From Sinotaia quadrata (lineage: Eukaryota; Mollusca; Gastropoda; Architaenioglossa; Viviparidae), in assembly GCA_028829895.1 (NCBI GenBank), contig CM054182.1:4310501-4374500 (forward strand): 64,000 bases of DNA, in the 5' to 3' direction. Made by a program: the position numbers and the translations under genes. The notes beneath the pieces are model-generated. The model worked only from the letters and a program-made list of their open reading frames with translations. It made no database searches and had not been told where the DNA came from. Of this stretch, positions 60,313 to 64,000 are shown piece by piece. Position 1 is the stretch's first letter; each line of letters starts with the position of its first letter.

Positions 60313-60571
60313 GATGATGAGCAAATGCAGTAAGAACACACTTGTAAAAATACAATATAGCCAAAAATGTAACTTTTCGATTATTATAAACACAAATAGT
60401 TTTTAATTTCAGGTCCTAGCATGTATTTATCATTCATTGCCGTTGTTTAATGTTACATGTAATTTCTGTTAAAATTATAGATAACTGACTTAGCTTACCC
60501 TCTTCTCCGGAAAAGCATATATCATGCATGACGAAATGATGAAGAGAATCCACATACACCACATGTCAACA
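27512..60571 (-). CDS. Gene B: complete secreted astacin-MAM (meprin-like) metallopeptidase
   Basis: Eleven exons, 1257 coding nt, 418 residues plus stop, over 33 kb. Signal peptide MWCMWILFIISSC (about 1-17); propeptide with VEGDI (41-45); astacin domain from RWPNGTVPY (60-68) to LYKCKI (near 256), with HELIHALGFFHEINRYDRH (H148, E149, H152, H158) and SLMHYGAY (203-210); MAM domain about 258-414 with four cysteines, ending TDIAIDDFAIY and SAC. It lacks the TRAF/EGF/transmembrane tail of vertebrate meprins, so it is predicted to be secreted. The summed exon lengths divide by three and every junction phase fits, which is strong internal support. It sits head-to-tail behind gene A as a tandem paralogue. 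HEQSR is changed to HEINR, otherwise catalytic residues are intact. The start is supported by gene A. Whether further exons follow exon 11 is less certain because no donor is seen before the stop. Confidence 0.92.
27940..28280. repeat. ~36-bp minisatellite, gene B intron 10
   Basis: Units of atctggaatgtttataaaga and taacaagtcctccc. Confidence 0.92.
28380..28600. repeat. ~80-bp minisatellite, gene B intron 10
   Basis: About two and a half units with gggatcacaattccattttc and ataataagtctactcctcct. Confidence 0.9.
28605..29235. repeat. ~38-42-bp minisatellite, gene B intron 10
   Basis: About fifteen units of cctgtatcaggtatgtttac and aaagataagtgtctctctct, in two alternating variants. Confidence 0.92.
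29440..29800 (-). pseudogene. Reverse transcriptase fragment (fingers, then deletion to thumb)
   Basis: Reads LPYAKRDVVKQEI in one frame, then SLYSSPIVLVRRKAGSY, stop, LCVD, stop, RQLNKL and AKPVPGPEHLFTRLT: the gypsy RT N-terminal half. It then jumps to NVIAKPLMDLLRKGK, which resembles the post-palm FxxIAxPLxDLLxK segment, implying an internal deletion that removed the catalytic YxDD region. Confidence 0.85.
29779..30198 (-). pseudogene. Integrase tail and linker to RT, with internal duplication
   Basis: Begins with ISKMFHANLIKMYKE, matching the xKxFHxNxLKxY motif after integrase. An acidic linker follows in which DDATSVPDAESVP is present twice (84-bp tandem duplication). The distal end overlaps the RT start in another frame. 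Confidence 0.7.
30240..31172 (-). pseudogene. Integrase remnant (zinc-binding, core, C-terminal parts)
   Basis: In order: HGLPTAGHLRPSKTLAHVDA and FYWPGMMEDI (HHCC region; the two Cys are gone), GHRWILTIIDYAMRY (core around the first catalytic Asp), then after a frameshift TTTPYHPMCNGLV, and LLYG-like / NMSILREYW / STYQQVIKL typical of the integrase C-terminal side. Several stops and two or more frame changes show it is dead. Confidence 0.85.
31420..31990 (-). pseudogene. Protease-region remnant expanded by a 49-bp repeat
   Basis: After gag, one frame reads KDKAPIVMVDIDSHW, resembling the segment before the end of gypsy proteases, then five copies of a 49-bp unit, then DCVESDIMGCKH, resembling the DLIIGNIPG end of the same domain. 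The active-site DTG was not found. Assignment rests on position and weak similarity. Confidence 0.5.
31585..31830. repeat. 49-bp minisatellite inside the retroelement remnant
   Basis: Five near-identical units of tggctatctatgtctaccat...; period not a multiple of three, so all three frames look open in turn. Confidence 0.95.
32000..32487 (-). pseudogene. gag remnant with CCHC zinc knuckle
   Basis: The 5' part reads, through stops and frame changes, as a gag core (FHQFKRENTDTLSQAASKLQ in one frame), followed by DWLKAADRYEEIHG and, at 32000-32041, CFNCRKSGHIKCYC, a CX2CX4HX4C nucleic-acid knuckle. A stop separates the knuckle from the preceding 81-codon open segment. The 5' end is interrupted by the MITE at 32488. 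Confidence 0.8.
32488..32690. mobile_element. 203-bp hAT-like MITE with 8-bp target duplication
   Basis: Left end cagggtgcacaaaccgcaga and the reverse complement of the right end, cagaggtgcataaacgtttt, are imperfect terminal inverted repeats. Flanks are ctctaaag (32480-32487) and atctaaag (32691-32698), 7 of 8 matching, the target size of hAT transposons. No coding capacity. It is inserted in or beside the gag remnant. Confidence 0.8.
32740..33300. repeat. ~30-40-bp degenerate minisatellite, gene B intron 10
   Basis: Units of tctctaacaacctatagaac and ttacggatgt with many changes. Confidence 0.85.
33589..33836 (-). CDS. Gene B exon 10: central MAM domain
   Basis: 248 nt, acceptor ttttcag, donor CGT|gtaagt, phase 1 to 0. 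Codes GYYIYAEVEAHCGKKARLL, TPTFDGGQYCIHFGLYF and NGTFKILS, i.e. the MAM segment GxYxYxE...ARLxSPxF...CxxFxYxM...GxLxV with the third and fourth cysteines. NGT and NIT are possible N-glycosylation sites. Confidence 0.92.
33880..34585. other. Intron 9 low-complexity DNA
   Basis: T-rich degenerate repeats (gtactgattttcttgtatgt-like) from about 34200. No exon signal. Confidence 0.5.
34595..35620. repeat. 48-bp (16-codon) then ~39-bp minisatellite, gene B intron 9
   Basis: Identical units tgtacaatcaattgtattcc...gggactgtaa to about 34850, diverging rightwards; units near 35340-35600 shorten to about 39 bp (atttggttgtattcatataa). Produces a 212-codon artefact frame. Confidence 0.93.
35640..36045. 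repeat. 45-bp minisatellite, gene B intron 9
   Basis: About nine units of gtaatcctgtaagccaaaaa; homologous to 1-175. 36046-36817 is single-copy and conserved with gene A. Confidence 0.93.
36818..36958 (-). CDS. Gene B exon 9: first part of MAM domain
   Basis: 141 nt, acceptor ttgcacag, donor gtaagc, phase 1 to 1. Codes TVFRCSFDKGMCNLQQ and DTQDDFDWKRQ, the first two MAM cysteines and the DDFDW core. About 34 of 46 residues match gene A. Confidence 0.93.
   Translation of the reverse strand, partial: TQFFGAVSTRVCVIYSRTRRMTLTGNARFLSQSLMARGLLQISLMA
37580..38935. repeat. Degenerate ~25-bp minisatellite with higher-order units, gene B intron 8
   Basis: Copies of gttatttgtaaggtagtcag, with an ~80-bp higher-order unit including taagtaatcagtagtagtta from 38220 to 38720. 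Confidence 0.88.
38937..39480 (+). mobile_element. Dispersed element, family 1, copy in gene B intron 8
   Basis: Counterpart of 2183-2700, with ttttattattcaatggtta, cagccaatgggctgatatca, gttagcttaatggtgaat and further 3' sequence ending gtcaggctaataaa that is missing from the gene A copy. Confidence 0.75.
39700..39920. mobile_element. Dispersed element, family 2, inverted copy in gene B intron 8
   Basis: Reverse complement reads cacaacattaaagacaaaca, cacctttaatctatagttag, tctccatccacccactatct and gtcaataaatttattaaatc, matching 22540-22770. Lies in a ~920-bp stretch (39410-40330) present in B but not A. Confidence 0.65.
40330..41440. other. Gene B intron 8, conserved with gene A 2700-3860
   Basis: Single-copy intron DNA including conserved block 1 (41040-41430). 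No exon identified. Confidence 0.5.
41445..43590. repeat. 68-bp minisatellite interrupted by the solo LTR, gene B
   Basis: Part of a unit at 41445-41500, then the LTR, then about nine units from 42945. Same unit as 3870-4215. Confidence 0.92.
41501..42944. mobile_element. Solo LTR, 1444 bp, TG...CA ends, 5-bp target duplication
   Basis: Begins TGTCAGGCGAAAGC and ends GGTACCAACA, flanked on both sides by gctat (41496-41500 and 42945-42949). It splits a 68-bp minisatellite that is uninterrupted in gene A. Contains a ~90-bp tandem duplication near 41670-41825 (enhancer-like) followed by a TATA-like ttatataaacc near 41855. No internal coding region, so it is a recombined solo LTR. Lies in intron 8 of gene B; orientation taken from the TATA is plus. 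Confidence 0.85.
43591..43960. other. Conserved GC-richer intronic block 2, gene B
   Basis: Homologous to 4216-4620 with a one-base deletion (gagaaacgttg against gagaaaacgttg) that breaks the frame seen in gene A. Confidence 0.5.
44235..44665. repeat. 33-bp then 76-bp minisatellites, gene B intron 8
   Basis: Seven units of gaattaacttgaaatgtgga (period 33), then three units with tatgatcaaacgtataggca (period 76). A further two-copy ~70-bp repeat (aaaactgattatcatactca) is at 44835-44965. Confidence 0.93.
45192..45425 (-). CDS. Gene B exon 8: astacin C-terminal lobe with Met-turn
   Basis: 234 nt, acceptor ttgcag, donor gtaggt. Codes YDFSSLMHYGAYDGSADKS and LGHHYTMSKLDVKRIQKLYKC. By hand count 49 of 234 bases differ from gene A, and only about three of the changes are synonymous. 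Confidence 0.96.
45640..45800. repeat. ~20-bp repeats, gene B intron 7
   Basis: Units of gagtggatgagtaggtag, related to the gene A array at 5640-5870. 45801-46480 is single-copy and conserved. Confidence 0.8.
46480..47600. repeat. ~26-bp minisatellite with ~65-bp higher-order unit, gene B intron 7
   Basis: gtgtgcagtaaacattgata alternates with tatgtgtgttgtaagaatta from 46550 to 47100, about nine higher-order units, then irregular. Confidence 0.92.
47870..49035. repeat. ~60-bp then ~64-bp minisatellites, gene B only
   Basis: Thirteen or so units with gatattccttgcatgatata and aacaggctgttaatgtgta to 48640; then units with cctttcatgttttgaaaatt and gggccattaacatttacaca. No counterpart in gene A. 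Confidence 0.92.
49151..49314 (+). pseudogene. Second gag fragment, plus strand
   Basis: Shares caggcagctagtaag, aacttgacagtg, ttgacaaaattacagacaac and agcacttttcacttatgtta with the reverse complement of 32280-32440 in the larger gypsy-type remnant. About 165 bp, no open frame. Lies antisense in intron 7 of gene B and is absent from gene A. Confidence 0.75.
49745..50420. repeat. ~47-bp minisatellite, gene B only
   Basis: Units of gtggagataactaactgata and gtgtttaagtgaagctat, clean at 49800-49990, degenerate after. Confidence 0.9.
50440..50785. other. B-specific GC-richer intronic segment, unidentified
   Basis: ccagccacgcggcatccaga and gcagtagagaaatacagg-like sequence without a match in gene A; possibly a transposon fragment. 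No open frame of note. Confidence 0.4.
51168..51343 (-). CDS. Gene B exon 7: astacin catalytic zinc site
   Basis: 176 nt, acceptor tttacag, donor gtaagg, phase 2 to 1. Codes CGSFIGRVGGAQ and HELIHALGFFHEINRYDRH. Zinc ligands and catalytic Glu are intact; the usual Gln-Ser after HE is Ile-Asn. About 32 of 58 residues match gene A. Confidence 0.97.
51410..51930. repeat. ~58-bp degenerate minisatellite, gene B intron 6
   Basis: Counterpart of 9115-9560, with tttgtaaaatcattcagttt units. 51931-52550 is conserved single-copy intron. Confidence 0.85.
52554..52775. repeat. ~70-bp minisatellite, three copies, gene B
   Basis: Units of aatggcaatgtgtagttagc and acaatggaagtccaatgata; gene A has about two degenerate units. 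Confidence 0.92.
53420..53770. repeat. ~66-bp minisatellite, gene B intron 6
   Basis: Five to six units of tttggaatatggcgtaaata; counterpart of 11570-11760. Confidence 0.88.
54261..54396 (-). CDS. Gene B exon 6: astacin N-terminal lobe
   Basis: 136 nt, acceptor tgttgtag, donor gtgagt, phase 1 to 2. Codes SMTEIEINTR, NNVTNCITFVERTTEADYI. The first helix has Ser where gene A has Ala before the Met, and the 5' third of the exon is strongly diverged from gene A while the CITFV core is identical. Confidence 0.92.
54460..55215. repeat. 45-bp (15-codon) minisatellite, about 16 copies, gene B intron 5
   Basis: Unit aatgcttgacacaattacat...aagatgacctcattcttac. Frames of 220 codons (+) and 116 codons (-) stay open because the period is 45. 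Intronic between exons 5 and 6. Confidence 0.95.
55265..56205. other. B-specific 940-bp insertion, unidentified
   Basis: Absent from gene A, where the 45-bp array is followed directly by the 39-bp array. Contains three diverged gccaaccaatgaccacctac-type repeats (CCAAT-bearing) at 55637-55720 and two ggagattagctctcc-type segments. Starts near tgtgaca and ends near caataaca, which might be LTR ends, but no target duplication is evident. Confidence 0.45.
56362..56437 (-). CDS. Gene B exon 5: start of astacin domain
   Basis: 76 nt, acceptor ttaacag, donor gtgagt. Codes LRTAIRGRYYRWPNGTVPY then VISNNF. The RWPNGTVPY block is the family N-terminus; the basic RGR before it is the likely activation region. 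Confidence 0.92.
56500..56700. repeat. (CTAT)n / (ATAG)n microsatellites
   Basis: ctatctatctatctat at 56505-56570 and agatagatagata near 56655, separated by AT-rich DNA. Confidence 0.95.
56821..57630. mobile_element. Foldback (palindromic) element built from family 1
   Basis: Left arm begins tgtgacggaataaattttgc; the right arm, reverse complemented, begins tgtggcagagtaaatttgcc and continues through gggtactgcttgccatgata and aactcaggtggagaata. Two inverted family-1 ends surround about 500 bp of AT-rich sequence. In intron 4 of gene B, absent from the corresponding gene A intron. Confidence 0.75.
57640..58755. other. Gene B intron 4, conserved with gene A
   Basis: Homologous to 13640-14910 but without the (GT)n tract and the 115-bp duplication. 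No genes. Confidence 0.55.
58756..59171. repeat. 47-bp splice-site-bearing minisatellite, about nine copies, gene B
   Basis: Unit cctgtaaaagtgtacaatta...tatgtcttacctttttt. On the transcribed strand each unit gives ttttacag then about 8 nt then gtaagaca. It starts right at the exon 4 donor. Confidence 0.93.
59172..59203 (-). CDS. Gene B exon 4: zymogen switch-like motif
   Basis: Acceptor ttttcag, donor CGAAAG|gtaaga, coding IVEGDIILRK; the GDI core is the astacin propeptide aspartate-switch signature. A 47-bp array carrying copies of this donor starts immediately downstream. Confidence 0.85.
59551..59580 (-). CDS. Gene B exon 3: 30-nt propeptide microexon
   Basis: Acceptor ctttgcag, donor gttagt, coding FSGGRKINK, phase 1 to 1. 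One codon longer than gene A's exon 3. Confidence 0.78.
59797..59815 (-). CDS. Gene B exon 2: 19-nt propeptide microexon
   Basis: Flanked by ttttgcag and gtaagtac, coding IIVKNN plus one base. Same length, splice sites and phase as gene A exon 2. Confidence 0.75.
60499..60571 (-). CDS. Gene B exon 1: start codon and signal peptide
   Basis: Acceptor tctttttcag lies 7 nt before the ATG at 60564, implying a 5' UTR exon upstream that I could not place. Codes 22 residues, MWCMWILFIISSC then MIYAFPEKR, donor gtaagc, phase 0. Same architecture as gene A exon 1. Confidence 0.85.
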
Positions 60572-60604
60572 CTGAAAAAGATGCTTATGTTTTTTTATTG
60601 ATAA

Positions 60605-60775
60605 TTAAAGGTCCCGTAATCAAAACTAAGCAAACTAAAAATACCACAACGGTCCCGTAATCAAAACTAAGCAAACTAAAAATACCACAAAGGTCCCGTA
60701 ATCAAAACTAAGCAAACTAAAAATACCACAAAGGTCCCGTAATCAAAACTAAGCAAACTAAAAATACCACAAACA
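60605..60775. repeat. 44-bp minisatellite, four copies, upstream of gene B
   Basis: Unit aaaggtcccgtaatcaaaac...; identical copies. One degenerate copy upstream of gene A (18140). Confidence 0.95.
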
Positions 60776-62339
60776 GACACACACACCAAAAGAAAAAAAA
60801 ACTGTATGACTTACTAAATCATCTCATGACTGATTAACTAATAGACTAACCGACTGACTGGTATTAAATAGCTCACATCTAATGTTACTGTGTTGTGATT
60901 ATTAAAATTAGTGTGTGTGGGGGGGGGGAGGAGAATTAAAAGGATCTGAATGATCTGTGCGATGTCTGAACATTGCCTGATCTACTTGAAACAAACATTT
61001 CATACAAACATTTACAAAATCTATTTCCTTATTCTTGGGCTGAAATCCAATGCCTTAGAAAGAGCAGCACAGACCATTCAAATGAGTATATAAAACATGA
61101 TCCTAAACTTATAGATGTTTTTGATACTGATGTTAGCTATGATGGCACATGAATGAACATTACAGCTTGATATATCTTGTGTCATTGATTAGCTGTTGTA
61201 TTTCATTGATTTTCGCATAACGAACATATAGTGAAAAGTTTGAAACAACAGGAAATAAGATGGAAGTGTAGGGAATGATGCCAATTTCTTAAATAAATTT
61301 CATTGTTATTATTGACTCACTCGTCTGAGAAATCGTATATTATCAGTCGTAACAGTTGTGATCTTCATTGTGTTGGATGGGAGTAACACAAGCCATTGTT
61401 AGGAGATTACACTGAATGGAAAGACTTATCTTCCTTGTGTGATAAGAAAATGTAGCTTGAGTGTGTAGCGGGTAGTAAGTCAAAATATAACTAGATAAAT
61501 CTTTTACTTATTATCACATAATTGTTATTTCTTAGTCACACCTTCATTAGACTAAAGTTTTTAATAGTTTTTAATAACAATGACATGTTTGTTTGAAGCA
61601 TACAACTTACATCCAACAACTACAAGTGTTAACATTTTGGCTGAAAAGGCCTTCATTATAACAAATACACTTTTTAGTAGCAATGACAGGAGTAAGTCGA
61701 TTAATGCTTTGGGGAAAAAAACTTATATGAATAAATGATTTTTATATTTTAAAGAAAATTTAGTTTGCCAAAAGCAAAATTTAATATATAAGTATATTGG
61801 CCTCAGATGTTGAAAGAAATTATACCAAATATGAAACAATACAAATAGTATTGTTTATGTGAACTGTTATAAACTGACTTAAATAACAGTAATATTCATT
61901 TCATACGTAAATTGCTTCCTTATATATAACAGTACCTAGCTTTTGAACAGGCACATTTCTATTTTTTCTAATCATGCTATCGCCTTTCATGCATCATTAG
62001 GAAAACAAGATGAAAGTGATAACATGGTGTAATTATGCTTTCACCTTTCATGCATCACTAGGAAAGCAAAATGAAAGTGATAACATGGTGTGAAAAAGTG
62101 CTAGTGTTTGGTACTTTTTAAGTGTATCTACTGACTAAAATTAATGAATAAATTCTGCTCACAATTTGTCTCTAAAAATTTAACATAGTATAAAACAAAT
62201 CAATAGCTATATTGACCAAAAATGAAATAAAACATGGCTTTAAACCAAATTTTGTATATTATTTACGTAATTTTCCAAAAATTAAATTTCAACCCAACCC
62301 TTGCAGCTAGTTATAAAATTTGTTTTAACTGTTTGACCA
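60776..62339. other. Upstream flank of gene B
   Basis: 61560-62275 matches 18480-19560; 60790-61560 has no match in the window. A promoter and a 5' non-coding exon are expected here but no convincing TATA box or donor could be picked. Confidence 0.5.
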
Positions 62340-64000
62340 GATTTTTTTATATATTCCTGTCGCGTCGTGGTGTGTCGTTGCTGGTTTGTTGCTGGCCCCT
62401 CCTCGGTGGGTAGAGAAGGTCAGACCCAGTTGCCGCGATTTGCCAGGATCACATCGAATGGTCAGATGTTGATAACCACTCTCACACTCAGACACCATGA
62501 ATAATCTTGTGGGATAGGATAACTTTATTCTGAGATGTGGGGTAAAATGTGAAAAGCTGGCGTGAGTGTGTGTGAGCAGGTAGGTGAATGTCGTGTGAGG
62601 GACATACGGAACGAACAAACAAACAACCGCATCAACACACACTTTCGAAAACCGAGAAAGGAAGCCCAACTCTTGAAAAAGAGTTAACAAAGAACTTAAT
62701 TTTAAAAAGAAGAACAGGCTTAACTTTCACACGGTGTTAGTCATTCATTCGGCGACATCCACATACAGCATTCATGGGGCGGGGAAACATGAAAGATGAA
62801 AAATATTAAAAAAATATATGATCAATAAACTAAAATAAAAAAAACAATAAATAGTGATGACCGTTTTCACTACTGCCAAAAATTAAGTGGCACAATAATA
62901 CTTTGGTCGTAGCCCCACTACAAAGCACAACCAGCGGTAATGAACGCAGAAAAAATATCTAACCTTTAAGAACAATTATCTTAAAAATAGTGGGTGAAAA
63001 ACCCAATGTCAATGAATGTTAATTTTATTTAGAACTGCGGTGATAACCGCAAAAATTATCCATTAAATAAAATTCAAAGTTAAATATTCGTGAAAAATAG
63101 TTCAATGATGATAATGTTTATATTCTAACTATCCTACCTAGTAATGCACCTCTAAGAAAAGTTTTCCTACTTACTGTCGCGGGGTGTGTGCGTTTGCTGG
63201 ATTGTTGCTGGCCCCTATCTCCTCCTCGGTGGGTAGGGGGGGTCAGACCCAGTAGCCGCGACTTGCCGGGATCACATCGAACGATCAGATGTTGATGATC
63301 ATTCTCACACTCAGACACCACGAATAGTCTTGTGGGGGTTAGGATTAGCTTTATTCTGAGATGTGGGGTAAAATGTGAAAAGCCGGCGTGAGTGTGTGTG
63401 AGCAGGCGTGTGAATGTCGTGTGAGGGACGTATGGAACGAACAAACAAACAACCGCACCAACATACACTTTCAAAACCCGAGAAAGGAAGCCCAACTCTT
63501 GAGGAAGAGTTAACAAAGAATTTAATTTTTAAAAAGGATTTTAAAATGAAAAAAAACGGGCTTAACTCTCACACGGTGTTAGTCGTTTATTCGGTAACAT
63601 CCACACACGGCATCCATGAGACGGGGAAACATGAGCGATGGAAAATGAAAAAAATAATTAAAAAAAATATGATGAATAAACTACAATAATCAAACAATAA
63701 ACGGTGATGACCGTTTTCACTACTTCTGCCAAAATCGAGTGGCACAAAAAAATACTTTGGGCGTAGCCCCACTACAGCACAACCAGCTGTAATGACCGCA
63801 GAAAAAATATTTAACCTTAAGAATAAATTATCTTTAAAATAGTGGGTGAAAAACCCAACGTCAACGAATGTTAATTTTCCTTAGAACTGCAAAAATCATC
63901 CCTTAAATAAAAGTCAAAGTTAAATGTTCATGAAAAATAGTTCACTGATGAAAAATATTTATATTCTAATTAACCTGCCTAGTAATGCACCTCTAATAAA
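62340..64000. repeat. Two tandem copies of an ~820-850-bp repeat, running off the window
   Basis: Second copy starts near 63165. Both share cctcggtgggtag, gggatcacatcgaa-type sequence, the gtgagcagg / gaacgaacaaacaaacaacc stretch, gagttaacaaagaa, cacacggtgttagtc, gtagccccactaca and gtgggtgaaaaacccaa. Spacing is 823 bp at one marker and 850 bp at another. Each copy has a minus-strand open frame of 121 or 132 codons with shared blocks such as VCLFVPYVPHTTFT; coding status unknown. Contains GC-richer DNA than its surroundings. Confidence 0.85.

Noticed and set aside
1..64000. tRNA or rRNA genes
   Set aside because: No cloverleaf with conserved A and B boxes or rRNA core sequence was recognised by eye; a covariance-model search was not possible.

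Overview
This window is eukaryotic, from an AT-rich invertebrate animal. The genes have large introns, GT-AG splice sites and microexons, and the intergenic and intronic DNA is saturated with minisatellites and degraded transposons. A marine lophotrochozoan such as a mollusc would fit, but nothing here fixes the taxon.

The coding content is two head-to-tail paralogous genes on the minus strand, each encoding a secreted astacin-family zinc metallopeptidase followed by a MAM domain (meprin-like). None of the intact coding exons stands out as a long open frame; they were found by reading splice sites and protein motifs on both copies. Gene B is complete: 11 exons from the ATG at 60564 to the TGA at 27512, 1257 coding nt, 418 residues. 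Gene A has nine exons from the ATG at 18001 to 589 and then runs off the left edge; its 910 coding nt match the first 910 nt of gene B in length and in every intron phase. Both copies keep the signal peptide, a short propeptide with a GDI switch-like motif, the HExxHxxGFxHE zinc site, the SLMHYGAY Met-turn, and the first MAM cysteines.

Layout: 1-19.56 kb is gene A with its introns and upstream flank. 19.56-24.9 kb is intergenic DNA with dispersed repeats. 24.9-27.5 kb is a ~99-bp minisatellite forming the 3' end of gene B. 27.6-33.6 kb is the last intron of gene B, holding minisatellites, a decayed Ty3/gypsy-type element in gag-protease-integrase-RT order, and a small hAT-like MITE. 33.6-60.6 kb is the rest of gene B, including a 1444-bp solo LTR with a target-site duplication. 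60.6-62.3 kb is its upstream flank, homologous to 18.0-19.56 kb. 62.3-64 kb is two copies of an ~820-850-bp repeat.

The most striking observation is that exons 5-8, which encode the protease domain, differ between the paralogues at about 24% of sites by hand count, mostly amino-acid changing, whereas the alignable flanking intron DNA differs by only about 8-14%. This is the pattern of diversifying selection seen in some venom, immune and reproductive secreted proteins. Several minisatellites also carry gene-processing signals: AATAAA and the stop codon in the 99-bp array, decoy splice sites in the 47-bp and 76-bp arrays.
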